Shown: piece after piece, positions 22,651 through 37,000 of the stretch
Numbering within the stretch: position 1 is the first letter of the stretch
Layout of the letters: each line of letters opens with the position of its first letter
NCBI GenBank assembly: GCA_032358255.1
Contig: JAULBX010012211.1
Coordinates: forward strand, 40,067-104,066
DNA from: Heterotrichella gracilis
Taxonomy: Eukaryota > Sar > Xanthophyceae > Tribonematales > Xanthonemataceae
Direction of reading: 5' to 3'
DNA length: 64,000 nucleotides
Translations under genes and position numbers: made by a program
The notes under the pieces: model-generated
Database searches by the model: none
What the model was told of the DNA's origin: nothing
What the model saw: the letters and a program-made list of their open reading frames with translations, nothing else

Positions 22651-25020
22651 CTACGCAAATCCAAAGCCCTCCCTGCCCTCGTGAATGGCCACCATGAGCC
22701 TCTCCTTGAGCTGCTCCTTGTCTGTGTACTCGGGCAGGTCAAGCTGGTTGAAGCAGGTGTGCGCCGAGGGCAGGCGGTTAGTGGGGCCAAAAGCCTTCTG
22801 TATGGTGAAGCGCTGCGGCCCGCTGATGCCCTGCAGCGCCTTGAAACCCTCCAGCGGCACCTGCGAGGGTGGTTGGGTAGACAATGAGTACGTTACGTTG
22901 TAAAAAAAATGGTTACTAGGTGTTTTGCAGTACTAATTTACTACCTGTTACGCAAGGTTAGGCTGCAAACCTTCCACTGGGAAGTGATAAGCGGGTTTCA
23001 AGAATTTCAGCAGTAGAGTCAGAGTAACAGTCAGCCTTGCACATGCGGGGCGCCAGGCAGTACTATCCTGGGGCTGTCTATCTACACGTCAATGTATAAG
23101 CAAGCCTGGTGATCTCTCTGGCCATACCTTGGATGTGCCTGTGACAAACTGCACCATTAGCGCCAAGTCCTCCTTGTCCATCTCGCCCACCACCTCCCAG
23201 AACCAGCGCACCACGGGGCTGGCGGCGGTGTAGTTCTGGTACTCGGTGTTTGCACGCAGGTCAGACACGTCAATCTCAGGCAGGCCGCTGATGAGCAGCT
23301 CAAGCTCGTGGTCGTTGAAGATGGAGATGAGCTCCTGGGGAAGGAGGGGTAACAAGATATAAATAAAAGGAAATAAATGAAGCAAAAAATACAAAATAAA
23401 CACGAAAAAACATATTAACCGCGAGCCTAACTTCTGTCATTACCGAGATGGGCTCATGGTGCGTAGGGCATGCCTGCTTCGGTGTATTTGTGAGCATGTG
23501 CGACAGGGGGCGGGACACGGCACAAAGTTGTGCAACTCCCTGTGCAAAATGAATTCCACCATGGGGTGCGCTGCCTGGTAGGGTTGCACATGCAATTCCC
23601 CATGCTAACCAAATGGTGGCGGCAGCCACGACGGCATCCGCAGCTGTCCGACACCATCCCCCTCCCCCTTCCCCCCACCTTTGGCACCAGCTCCCAGAAG
23701 CCCTTGAGGAAGGCGTCGATCTGCTCCTGGATGGCCAGCGTCATGCGGTGGTGCGCCACCAGGTCCACGTACTCGCGCTTGGTGTCCTCGGTCACCTTGG
23801 TGTCGCGCCCCCCTGGTATGAGCTCTACCAGCTCCTTGCGCCCAAAGTAGTCCACCTCCTCAGTGAAGGTGAGGTCAAGCACGTCGGTGATGTCGTTGTC
23901 CAGCATCCACTTGAGGTTCTTGTAGTACTCGGGGTCAACGGCCTGGGGACGGGGGGAGGGTATGACAGTGGGGTGGGGAGGGTGGGGGTACAGGTACATG
24001 CCAATAATGTGACGTACGTGCAGTGCTTGAGGTCAACAGCAAGGAGGGGGGAATGCATGTCGAAGGCAGGGGGGAGGTTTAGGAGGACGGGATGCATGTT
24101 TACAATCAAAGGCTAGAAAAAAATAATGCATGTACTCCATCATGGGAAAGGGAGGATCCTACGAAAGTCAACCCCAGTCATTATCCGCCAGTAACAAACC
24201 ACCCACCTCAATGTCCTCATACGTCAGCGACTGCCCCAGCGCATGCTTGTAGAAGGACCGCGTGAAGTAGGCGTCAACATACTGGCCATCGTACAGTGAC
24301 TTGCCGATCACCCGCCCCACAAACTTGAAGAAGTCCAGGTGGTTGGTGCCCCGCGCCTCGTCGTTCTGGACCATGGAGTTGGGGTTGGGCTGGAATGTGG
24401 TCCCGCCCTCTGGAACGGGCAGGAAGAGGGAGAAGTTGGGGTTGAAGATCTCGCGCGCCATGACCTGCGGGGGCGGGTGGGTGGGGTGGGTGAGGATGAC
24501 AGGCTGGCGCTGGAGGGGCTGTGTGGATGGGGTAAGTGGCCACCATGATGCGATGCAGTGGGCCAGACTATGTACACAATCCAGACCCTCCACACAGTAG
24601 CTCCACATGGCTCACACATACGAAACCTCCTCGTACTTGCTTTCAAAGCCATGCGCATGCGCAACCCCACCCCCCGCTTCCCCCGCCGCGCACTCACCGA
24701 GTACCACTCGCGCGTGACGCCCCCCGCGTCGATCCCCTCCTCGCCCTGGAACTGCACCGACAGCTTGCACCGCATCTCCTCGGGCGAGCGCATGCGCAGC
24801 TGGTGGAACGAGTCCTCAAACACGTGGTCGCGCCGCACGTGGATGCGCAGGCTGCCGTAGTGCCGCTCCTCTGCCGAGCTGCGCGCGCGCGTCCTAAAGT
24901 AGGCGCGCTTGTTGTCGAACTCGATGAGCCGCGGCGCCTTGAGCAGCGGCGACAGCGAGCCCTCCAGCAGCGCGGGGTTCTGGCGCAGCAGCACGTTCAG
25001 CAGCCGCTTGTGCTTCTCGG
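22651..25020 (-). other. UPL1 HECT domain
   Basis: Five exons encode the catalytic lobe: about 25017-24700 (IEFDNKRAYFRTRA, DAGGVTREWYS), 24463-24205 (FNPNFSLFLPVPEGG, FKFVGRVIGKSLYDGQ), 23940-23680 (TFTEEVDYFGRKELVELIPGG), about 23335-23128 (ELELLISGLPEIDVSDL) and 22861-22651. The catalytic cysteine lies in RLPSAHTCFNQLDLPEY; its codon is 22753-22755. The protein ends in EGREGFGFA, as in UPL1 and HUWE1. All key residues are present, so the ligase should be active. Confidence 0.95.
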
Positions 25021-28000
25021 CAAATCTGCAGGATGGGTGGGGGGGTGTCGGGATAAACTGGCAATATGGAGGTGGTATTGTGCATTGGTGACTGCCTTGC
25101 GTTAGCTTTTATGGAGGGTCTGAGGGTGAGGCACTTGAGAGCTGTTTTAGGGCAGGGGTGGGGAGGGGTACAGGGGTCCCCTCATGGTGCACCTGTACCC
25201 AACCATTTCAACCCCAGCTGCCATCATGCGCCATGTAGCCCCTGCTTCCCCCTTCATACCTGAGGAATGGCGCCTGCATGTCCACCACCGCATGCGCCGC
25301 ACCCGCAACTCCCCCGCTGCCTGCTGACGTGGTTGGCGACAGGTCCATGCTCTGCACGCTGCGCGCAGGCTCCAGAGACGCCGCCCTGCTGGCCTGCACC
25401 AATTAAAAAATAATTCAAGTCATGTCCTTAAATAATTATTTAGTTAGAAAAAAATTGTTTTACATTACCAAGAAGGTCATTTCCTAATCAATGACTACAA
25501 TAAATTGGCAACAGATAGAAACTAAAATTACTTTTGTGTAAACTAAGATTAGTTTCCCAACACAACACAAACGCCCTACCATTCCAGCCGGCACCATCTC
25601 CACCCCGCTAGCAGCAGCACGCGTGTCGCACAGCACAAAGTACGCCTCCAGCAGGGGAAGCACATGCGAGGCGCCAGGTGGCAGCACACGGGTGGCCGCC
25701 CCAACCTCCACCTTGGACTGGCTGGCCAGTGTGGCCTCCATGCGCGAGATGCATGTGGACAGCGCCTGCCACAGCGGCTCCAGGTGCTGCGCCAACTCGT
25801 CGACAGTGGCGGCGTCGGGGGTGGGGGAGGGGGGCGGCCGGGGGGCGGATGCGGCCTGCGGCAGTGGGGGTGGCAGTGGTGAGCTCAAAGTGCTGCAGTG
25901 GGTGCAGCCAAGTATGGTTTGGCGTGATGGGGAGGAATTCCAGAGGGCCAGAAGACAGTGCAACATCCATACCACGCCCCTCCAAACAACCCCCAGGTCA
26001 GCCAGTTCTGGCACCACCCACTCAGATGCCAGAATAACCGAAAACAACAACTTCTCACATTACACAAAACCAGAGAATAACTCTCCTATATCACGTTTTC
26101 AACAAGGAAGAAGAAGAAAACTCTCTTACCTGCTTCTCCGGCGCCCCGACCTTGACCAGTGTGGCCATTGCCTGCAGCGCGCGCAGCAGCAGGCCCCCTA
26201 GCTGGCCCGCCTGCGACGACACCACCCCTCCCTGGCTGAGCCCGCTGGCCATGAGCCCCTGCAGCTCAGCTTGCACCAGACCCGCCAGGCGGATGAGCTG
26301 GGCCTCAAGGTGGCGCAGGAGCAGCGGCTTGGTGGAGGGGGCGACCTGCGCAGTGTTGGGGGGTAGTTGGAGTCTGTTGGCAGCAACGGTCGGGGCGCAC
26401 GGGTTGATGACCATCTGGGGTGGGTGCGAGGGGAATGCACGGGATGCGTGGAAAAAGCTTGAATGGCCTGCTTGCCAGACAGGCAGCAACGTTGCCTCAA
26501 GAACACACCAAGCACTCAACACATTCCACCATATAAGTCCCCCAATCCCCCATTCCCTTCCCCCTCCCGCTCTACCTGCACCATCAGCTTCATCACCGCA
26601 GCTGCCCGGGTGTAGGCCACCTCAGACAGCCCCGGCTCGCCCAGCAGGCCAGGCAACAGCTGCAGGAGGCGAGGTGGAAGCTGCTCAAGCGCAGCACCCG
26701 GCTCAGAACCACCCACAGCCCCAGACCCAGAGGGCTGACCACTGGCAGACCCCGACGCCTGGCCACCGGTGGGGGGTGGGGGGCTACTGCTGGAGCCGCC
26801 ACCACCAGCCTGGCTGCTGCCGGAGCCTCCGGCTGCGGGCTGAGGTGGTGGTGCGGCGGCGGTTGTGGTGGTGGTGTCTGCCACTGGTGGCTCCGAGGAT
26901 GGGGGTTGTTGTGCGTCGTCGGGGTTGGCGGGGGGCTTGGCCTCTGCTGCGGCTGCGGCCTCCGCCTCCCTGCGCTGCTGCTCCTCCTCTGCCTGCTGTT
27001 GCTGCGCCAGGTGGCAGAGAGTCAGGTAATGGTTGTGGCGGGTGCGGTGGACTGGGGTGGGGTGGGCAGATGTATGTGGGCGGCGAGCAAGGCAAGGAGC
27101 ACATGGGACAGAAAGACTGCACTAGATAACTACACTGTACACCACTATCTGACACCACTCAACACCTAGTCAACAGGACCCTGAAACCCTAATCCCCCTA
27201 AAAGTCCTAAGCGTACACTCCTGCCCGCTCAGAATCCTGTAACTTGGGCGGCTTTGAGGAGCATGCCCTTACCCTCACTGGACCCTAAAGCCCTTTCTAG
27301 TGATATTTTCTCTTTCTCACGTTTCTAACAAATCATGAACCAAATTCCAAACCCGCGCACCATCTGCGTGTGTGCAGATGTGAGCAGGGTGTCCAGCAGC
27401 AGCAGCGTGTGCTCCAGGTGCGCAGCAGACCGCCCGCAGATGGTCCTGCCCAGCAGACCAAATACCACCTCCAGGCCCAGAGCCTCGCCAGGGGTGGAGC
27501 AGTCAGACTGCACCTCGCCCACCACAGCCTTGGCCTTGCCCTTGCGATCGGATGCGGAGGACACCGCGCTGCTCAACTCCTGCGGTGGGAGGGGAGGGTC
27601 AGGCTTGGGTGTGTCTGTGTGTCGCAAGCGCCATCAATGGGGTGCACCCAGAGATGGCAACAGCAGCCATGTGCAACCATCCAAGCGGTTCCTATGTGCC
27701 AGCCTTGTGGTAACCTTCTGCAGATATCGACACAGACCCTGTGCCTCCAGCAAGCGCAACTGACAACTGCCCTGCTACTAAGCGCATCCAAAAAAAAAAA
27801 TAAGATAATGATAGATCCTATTTACCTTTGGCATATTTAGGCATTCGCTTACATCCTGCCTACTCAACTGCAACACATTGGTGGTCACATCAGGCTGGGC
27901 TGGTGCTTGGCCCTAAACCCTAAACCCTAAACTCTGAACCCTAAACCCCCCCACTCCTTACCTGCGGCTGCGGCACATAGATGGTGAGCATGAGGCTGGC

Positions 28001-31000
28001 CACCTTGGGCTGGTTCTTGGCCAGGTAGGCCACCAGGTCAATGACGCGGCGGGACACAAGGGGGGGGACGCTGCCGTCGCGTGCGTTGGGGGAGTAGTCG
28101 GCGCCAAACATGGTGCGGGGTCGCTCCTGAGGGGGGGCACCGCTGGTGCTTGATGGACCGGAGCTTGCGCCCTGCGCCATGATGCAGGTGCGGGGTCAGC
28201 ACAAGGGAGGATGTTAAAAGTAAAAAAAAAAAGTTTCGAGCAAATTTTACCCATGCACATGTTCGGATTTGGAGCCACTAGGTGAGCAGCATTACCCTTC
28301 TGCCCACATGTTCCCTGCCATCAGCCCAGCACTTGACAGCAAGCCCCATCCATGCGCGCGGACCCACCCGCCCTCCCCACCTACCTGCAGCGCATCCGCC
28401 AACGAGGCCGGTGGCCCACCAGCTGGCTGCTCCTCCATGTCTGCCGCCACCTCATCCACAGACAGCGGCGCGCGCAGCAGCGACAGCAGCATGCGCAGCA
28501 CCGCGCGGCGCGTGGTCGAGTGCGCACACAGGTTGAGCAGCAGGCGCTGCAGCTGGCTCTTGTAGGCGGGCGTGCCGGTGTGCAGCAGCTGGACCAGGGT
28601 CATCAGGGCGTCGTCGTCAACCTGGGGGTGGTGGAGGGGCGGGTGAGGGCATGAAAGGGGCATGGCTAGGCATAAGCAGCAGAGCTTTGCTCTGACGATA
28701 TGATTCCTGTGTTGGACAATGCAGGAGCCACCACATAACACGCACAATGCACAGCAACAGCAGCACCAACACACACCACCAGCTGCAGCAGAAGCAGCGC
28801 AACAACAGGGTTGTCGCCCCCTGAAGCATCACCCTACCTCTGGCGGCCCCTCCGCCTCCTCGACCGGCTTCTTCACAGGCGCCGCCCCCGGCGCCTCCAC
28901 CGCGATCCGCCGGCCGTAGGGGTCTAGCAGCGCCACGCCCCCGCGCCCGCGCTGCCCGCCTCCCACAGGCACATACCGCGACGCGCTAGGCCGCACGCTC
29001 CTAAACCCCTGGTTGAGCTGCACGGGCGGGATGGCGGCACCAGCACCGACGGAGCGCATCATGGAGCTTGTGAGCGGGTCCCGGAAGGAGCGCATGGCGC
29101 GCTCCCGCAGCGCGTTGGCCTCCGCCACGATCGCGGGGGGGAGGGTGGCGATGAGGGCGTCGTCCGAGGTGAGCAGGACCTCCTCCCGCACGTCGGGTGG
29201 GAAGGTGGCCAGCACGGCGGCAAAGTCCATCTCAGGGGGGGCGGCCGCAGGCGCGGCAGCGCCTTGGGCGCCTGCCTGCTGGCCTGGCTCACGCGCCTGG
29301 TGGTGCGGGTGTGGGGGGTCAGTGTGCGTCAGTATGGTTTAGATGTCAAGCGACACACACGGTGACCCACATTTTAATTCCATGCAACAATGTAATGTAC
29401 AAACTCAATGTAGATGCAGTTGCTAGTGGCAGGCAGAGTCAAACCAGCATGCTTCCAGCAGGTCTGTACAGCTACCAATTAAAGCCACAGCATCCACATG
29501 TGTTCAGCCCCACGTACCCTCCTCTGCCTCTCCGCAGCCTCGCGCTGCGCCCTGTCCCTGCGCCGCTGCATGCGCTGCTGCTCCAGCACCTCAGCCTGGA
29601 TGTCGGGCGGCAGCGCAGCGATGAACTCGGGGTCAATGCCCTCAAGCGCGTCCTCCTCAGGGGCGGCGGCGGCGGCTGCAGGGAGGGGCGGCGGGGGGGT
29701 CAGGAGGGCGGGGATGGTGAGGAATGCAGGGCAACACAACCACGGCACGGTACAGGCTCTCACAGCAAACCAGTTTGACATTAAGTTTTTACCACATTCA
29801 TATTTCAGCCTTGCCCAGATTTGTCTGCATTCACGGGCCCAAACTACACCCACCCAAATCCGCCGCCTCCGTTTCCCCAGTGCAGGGGTTTTACAGCCAA
29901 CAATTCAATCACTTGCGTCAGATTTTAAACTTCACACCACCCACCTGCTGCCGCCGCCTCCGCCTCCCTGTGTGCCGCAAGCACCTCGGCGCGCAGCTCG
30001 TCAGGCAGCGCGTCGAGGAAAGCAGGGTCGATGCCAGCAGCCTGGGCAGCAGCCACCAGCTCAGAGAGGGCGGCAGCCTCAGCAGGGGCAGCCGCAGGGG
30101 CGGCGTCAGCAGCTGGCTCTGCGGGCTGGGGCTGCTCCTGTTCTTGCTCTCCTGCACCCGCACCTAAAAAAGGAGTGGGAGTCAGAAATATTCACAAGGT
30201 CAAGGGCAGGCATGTCACTGTGCAGATGGGCAGATGCGGTGCCAGTGGGGTTCTCCAATCCTGCCTACCCTGCCAGTACTATTTGCAGGTCCTTACAGGG
30301 CTCAAACCATTCCGCAGTCTCAACAAAGAAGAGCTTTTTCAAAGCCCTCATTGCACAGTTGGCTGGCATCGTGTTGAGCAAGTAGCACATGGCATGCGGC
30401 ATATGTCACAGCATGAAAGCGCAGGCGAACCATCACTGATGCAGATACCTGACCCAGCACCAGCACAGTGACCACCTAGCGTACCCGTGTCAGCAGCAGC
30501 AGCAGCGCCCTCCTCTGTGTCCATCGCGGAGCCCCCGCCCGCCCTCCCCTCCTCAGCATCTGCCATCTCCTCATCCTCCCCTTGGGCCGCGCCCTGCTCT
30601 TCCTGGGCGGGGCTGGCACCCGCACCCCCGCCCACTCCCGCGTCCGCTGGCGGCGTCTCGCCCCCCTGCAGCTGGATAGAAGCCATGGCAGCTTGCATGG
30701 CAGCGCTGAAGAAGTCCGTGCCGATCGCGCCACTTGGCGCCGACGGTCCAGCTGCGCCTGCGGCTGTGCGTGCGGCTGGTGGTGGGGCGGCTGGGGCAGA
30801 GCCTGGGGCAGAGGTGGTGGGGGCGGCTGGTGTGGCCGCGGAGGGCGTGGGGGCTGCTGTCGCTTGTGCAGGTTCTGCAGCGTCCTGTGGTACTGCTGAC
30901 TCCACCTGCACAGTCACAGTCACGCCGTTGGAAGCATGTACACACCATACAGAAGCAGCGCCCCTTTCTGCAACCAACCCATGTACCCATCACTAGGCCG

Positions 31001-34000
31001 AGCCCTCACTGCATGCAAGGCAGTCACGATTCCAGTAACATGCATCTACAAAAGTGAAGCCTCCAGCCTCATTCGACCCAGCATATGCAAGGCCCCACAG
31101 CACCTGTGCGATTGCAGCTGCCAGCTCCTCCCGCGGCACCGGCTCCAGTGGCGGCGGTTCACTGCTGGGACCCTCCTGACCCTCTTCCTCCGCACCCTCT
31201 CCCTGCTCCTCCTCCTCCTCCTCTCCCTCCTCCTCCCCTTCCTCTTCCTCCTCCTCCTCCTCCTCCTCTTCTTCCTCATGATCATCCTCCCCTGCGTCTG
31301 CCGAAGGCGCATCCACAGGCTCGCCCTGCACACCCCAACCCCCCTTTTGGTGAGGAACACCCAAGCCGCAGTACAGGAGGCAACCGACCGCGTGCGTCAA
31401 AAGCAACAGCGCGCACTCACCTGCAGCAACGCTGTCCAGGCTAGCACCAAAGGGTTAACCTTGTAAACAATTAATATATATACATTCACATGAATAGTTT
31501 CAGGTAAGCAAAAGTGATGTAATGTAAATTCGTAACATATGCACCCCAGCCCCAGCCCCAGCCCCAGCCCCTCCCCACTAGACCCTCCCCACCCACCTGC
31601 TGCGGCTGCGGTGGCTGCGCGCCGGGCTGCGGCGGTGGTGCCAGCTCCCTCAAGGCCTGCAGCAGCGGCCCCTCCACGTTGCTCACCATCTGCGCGGTGG
31701 CAGTGGTGGTGGGGGCACTCCCGTCCACTGACCAGCTGCGGACAGAAAGGGGTTTATTTGGTCGCATGGCATTGTTTCAATACAACCAAATGAACAGACA
31801 GCCTTAGTTGGCATTGTCTCACTTCAGCCAAACGAGCAGACAGCCTTAGGCGCGAAGCTGCCCCAAGCACTTTGGCCCTGGCAGTGATTGTATCATTTGT
31901 TAAACTTGTGCGCATATGTGGTCCTGCTGGGTCAAGTCCAGAAATGCCCACAAGGAAGTAAGTGCAATTTACAGCGGCGGCAATGCCAAAACTATCTTTG
32001 GGGCTCCTCCCCCCAGGCCACATGCATATGCCATGGGTGCATGCACTTGTCCACAGCACCAGGTGGCCAGCATGAATAAGCATTGCATGGGCACATGGCA
32101 ACCCCCAGCGAGTGCGCAGCTCTTGCACCTGTTGAGCCCCTGGCGGTCGAAGGGGCGGCCAGGCGCCGCGGATCCGCCCATGATGGCGTCGGCAAATTCG
32201 GTGAGCGAGGCAGTCGGGTTGGCAGATGTCAGGTTGCGCAGCTGCGAGATTGCAATGCGCGAGAACTCGTCGTCTGACTGGAACACAAGGTACTGGCTGC
32301 CGGCCTCATCAGTGTACATGGCGGGGCCCTGCAACGAAATTTATTCAATTGGATTAAATAAATGAACAAAAATCATACATTAAGGCATAAGTGCAAACGA
32401 ATTGTAGATCTCAATAAACACACAAGCCAAGACGGGGGAGGTGAGATGAGTGGGAAGAGACCCAGCAGGGACCAGCGAAAGGGTTTTGTGAATTCATGGC
32501 GACATCTGCCTCAGTTATGCCCCATCCTACAATACATATCATGCAATTTATGTTTGCAAGACGCTGCGTGGCTGCTTACCCCTCCCAGGTTGACCCTGCT
32601 GCGCAGGTTGGCTGGGTCCCCTCCTGCAGCCATGGGCATGCCCCCTGCACCCAGCGCCTCCATGAGGCCACGTGGCAGGCCGGCGGGAGCTGCCGCATTG
32701 GCGGGGCGGGATAGCAACCTGCACAGGGAAGACAGAGGCATAAGCTACAGTGCACTTGCACGGGCCAGGCAGATGTGGATATCACACTTACACCTGCGTG
32801 TAGGGCATGCGGTCACATTCTGTAAATGTGCCACAAAATGCTCCAGCTGAGCGGCATGGCATTTGCTTGTTTTTGAAATCAGTAGTACCAGGTGGGCTGG
32901 TAGCGGCAAAAAAAATGGTGGGATTGCGTGGGTTGGCAAAATGCTAGACCAAGTGCTGGCCGCAGCGCATACCTGTGCTGGCTGGGGATGATGGCGGCAG
33001 CAGGTACGGCCCCAGTGGGCTGGATGCCCTGCGCATCCCTGGGGCGCGATGCAACAATGCGGTAGCGCCTGCGGTCGCCTCCGCCCGGCACGTTTCGCAG
33101 CGCGCCCCCCAGCATCTGCTCAATGAACGCCTGCGCGGGGTGGGTGGGCGCGCGGCCGCGGCCCCCACCCATGACCCCTGTGAGGTCGCTGATGAAGCGG
33201 GGGGTGCCTCCCTCCTCGCCCTCCTCCACCCCGTCCATGTCCTCGTCTTCATCCATCTCTTCCTCGTCCCACCCGCCTTCATCGTCGTCCTCCACATCCT
33301 GGGCAAGCGGGGAGGAATCTCAGATCACCCCTCAAGAGCGCGCTACCAGCAATTTGGCTCAATGCACACATATGATCCTCATAAACTTTACTACTGGTTC
33401 TGCATCCTGTCCACAGCGCATGTGGCACACATGGCAATGTCCCATCCCACACATGCCAGCACTAGTTGCCCCCGATCCACCTTCCCAGTCTGAAAAAACG
33501 CTGATAATAGATACCAGATAACTTCCATGCAATGCTTTTCCATTGGAAATTATTCCCCCTCACCTCGTAGTCCTCCGACCCGCCATTCCCCCCCTCCTCG
33601 TCCTCATCCTCCTCCCCCTCCAGCACATCCACATCCTCCTCGTCATCCACCCCCACCCCCAGCACATCCCCCCCATCCAGGTCCTCCTCCTCTTCTTCTT
33701 CCTCCTCCTCCTCCTCCCTGTCAAATTGGTGCATGTCATCACCCTGGTCCATGTCATCATCTTCATGCGCCTCAATCACCAGGTCAACACCGTGGGGCTC
33801 CTGCCAAGGGATGGGGACAATGTGGGCATGTGAGAAGGGGCATGCGAACAACAAGACATGAGTGTGGGTTTGGGTTTGCCACTATGGTGAATGGAAGAAA
33901 TGAGCACCACGAGGGAAAAATGACATCCCAATGATTTCATATTTAGAACCTGTGCGCTTGATGTGTGCAAATTAATCCGCTGTCGACCTCCCTGGCACAG

Positions 34001-37000
34001 TGCCACGCCAACGCCCTCCTTGGGTTGTATTACCCTGCCCCTTGTGCAGCTACCACCCCCCACCAAACCTCCATGCACTTCCACTCACATCCTCGTCACT
34101 GTCCAAATCATCGTCCTCGCTCCCTGATTCATCATCCTCCACCCCTGACTCATCGCTCTCGCCCTCCGAGTCATCCCCCCCCATGTCAATCCCCTCCTCG
34201 TCCTCCTCGCTCCCCTCCATGTCCTCCCCTTCCTCGTCATCCTCCTCCCCCTCGTCAGAGCTGCTCTCAAAGCCCTGCGGTGGCAGTGGCGCGCAGTGGG
34301 TTAAGGGTGACAATGTGCGGGTATATAAAGGTATGGGAAGGGGGCAAAATGCAGGGATGCGGTGGCAGCTGCGGGAGCCCCAACATACACAGCTCACCAG
34401 TCTGTAATGCTGTAATGTATGTATGTGACTGATCTCTTGGAGTGAGGTGCTGGAATGCATGCAAACCACGACATCTTGATTGTTCTTTTTGTGACAAGTT
34501 ATTTTGAATACTACGTATTGCGCATGAAAGCACTAACAAACCGGTCTCACATTCCACCCCCAGCCAGCCTCCATTCCCAGAACCCCTGCCACAGCCCACC
34601 CCGCACCTCCAGCGCGTCCTCCGCGTATGCCTGCTCTATGATCGCCTCTACCATGTCCTCCATGGTGCGCCGGATCATGCGCGTGCCGGACCGCTGCTGC
34701 CTGTCCAGCGCCTCCATGGCCATGCCTGCCGCCTCCAGTGCCTGCGGCCCCGCCTCGCTCTCCTCGTGCGGGATCTCGTCATCGTGCAGGCTGCCTTCCG
34801 CCATGTGCGCGTCAGGGGCGGGCTGCAGAGGGTGGGTGAGGGTGAGTTATACCATTTACAATGTACAACATACAAATATTATAGAGAAATAATACAATTA
34901 ATTATGTAATTATTATTACAAAATAAACAACATCAACATCTGGTAATAAACTTGTAATAATCAACAAAAGATGAACTAAGCATAGGCGCACAATTGGTGT
35001 GTGTGTCAGACAGCATAATGGATGGTGCAGTGCTAGCGTGGGGGATCTTGGGGTGGGGTGAAACAAGGAGTGACTGTGGCTACAGGACTTCCTGGGACAC
35101 AGTTCAGAGATGCTGCACTCATGCCAACAGCTAACAGCTGTTGCCCCACCTGTGCCGCTGCATCCCTGCCAGCCTCCCCCATCTGCTGAGCTCCCCCAGC
35201 GGAGGGGGGGCGCGGCTCCGCGGCGGCTGCATCTGGTGCCCCAGCCGCCAGCGGCGCTGCCATGCGTGGGCGCAGGCGGGTGACGGCGGGGCGGGTGAGG
35301 ATCTCAAGGGGCTTGAGGATGGAGTTGATGCTCGCGCCAGCCTGCGGCAACCAATGGACGTGAGTGCAACCCCCATCGCACCTCACAGGGGCAACGAGCA
35401 ATGGAACTCCAGCAGGCATGGCAAGCAAATGATGGATCACATGCAACTTGCATTTACTTGTGATTACCATGGTAAGTAAAGATCCCTCCACACTCCCACC
35501 AGTCTCATCCCACATCAAAACCCCCCCGCCCCCCACCCCCACCTCCACACCAACACAGCAGGCATACCTTGATGTATACATCCTTTTTTCGACAGACAAG
35601 AAAGTTGTTTCCTGTAAACACCCCCATGCACACACACACCCGTTGCATAAACCAGCATTTTTTGCCTTGTTGCCTCCCAGACCAATTTCCTATGTACACC
35701 TTGGACCCACATACCATTGGGTGCTCCTGCTCCACCAGCTTGAGCGCGCGCGTGAGCGCAGGCACCATGCCCAGCTGGCGCATGGTGCGCACCATCTCGG
35801 TGGACAGGCCAGTGGGGGGCGCGGCGCCGCGGGTGGTGGCGCTGGGTGCCTGGCTGCTGCCCGACAGCAGGGACCCAACCAGGCCCACAAAGGCTTGGAC
35901 CTGCGGGAGGAGGCAGGCACAGGATATTATCTCAGCGGTACGGCGGGGTTTAATTATAATGATTTGAACTTTGTTCTTGACCGTCTTACTACTATCTTAC
36001 TTTTTTAAATATAATTGATTATGTTATTCTTTTGAAAATACAGTAATTTGAACAATTTCAATCATTTACAATATGCAAACTTTTACATGTTGAGCGCACC
36101 TTGTAAGGCGGGGGTGCGTCAGGCTTGGCCACAAATGGCAGTGCGGCCAGCGCCGCAGCCGTGGGCTTGGGCACATGCTCCTCCACCGCCAGCTCCGTGT
36201 CACCCTCCACAAGGGTCTTCACCACCTCCGACACGATCCGCCGCCGCCCCTCCGCGGAGCGGATGCACACCGACAGGAGCAAAAAGCTGGCCTGCTGGGC
36301 CATGTCGGGGTAAGCGCGGTCCGGCGCGTGCGCCAGGTGCACGTGCATGACGTGGCGGATGAGGTTGCCGGCGTGGCCTTGGAGGCGCGCGGGGGTGGCC
36401 TTCGGCGCGGGTGTAGATGGGTCCCTGGCTGGTGGGGTGTCAGTGTCTCGTTTGAGCAGGAGCCCCACCGAGGAGGTGTACATGAGGCAGAAGTCTGTGA
36501 GCATCTTCATGACCATGCACTGGACCAGGATGTCGCGCTCGCGCTGCGTGAGGGGCTGCGGGGGAGGGGGGAGCAAGGGTGAGTGGCACTGGGTGGGGTG
36601 AGGGGGGTTGAGAAGACAGGGGAGAGGTGCTACATGTGTGATGGTGACAAAGGGGATCCAGTTTGGTGCACCGCCCACTTCCAGGGTGCTTATGAAGTGG
36701 CCACAGACCAAACAGCATCAGCAGCACACCCAAACCCAACCCACCTTGCGGTCCAAAAAGTCCGCCTTCTTGCCCGCCTGCGAAGCATCTCCTCCAGCCC
36801 CTACCCCGGCTGCCTGCCCCGGCACTGGCGCCGCTGCCCCCGCTGCAGGTGCAGCAGCAGCAGGCGCGGGTGCTAGCGGTGCGGCTGGGGCTGGTGACGC
36901 GGCGGGCGCAGCTGCGTCTGTCTCCATGTCAGACACAGTGGATGCGCCTGGCTGCGCAGGCTGCGGCGGTTCTTGCCATGGGACACCCCTGAACTTGAGC

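Noticed and set aside
26152-27129. 325-codon open frame on the plus strand within UPL1
   Set aside because: It lies antisense to the GC-rich HECT-ligase exons, has low-complexity Pro/Ala/Arg content and no domains; antisense shadows are expected at this GC content.
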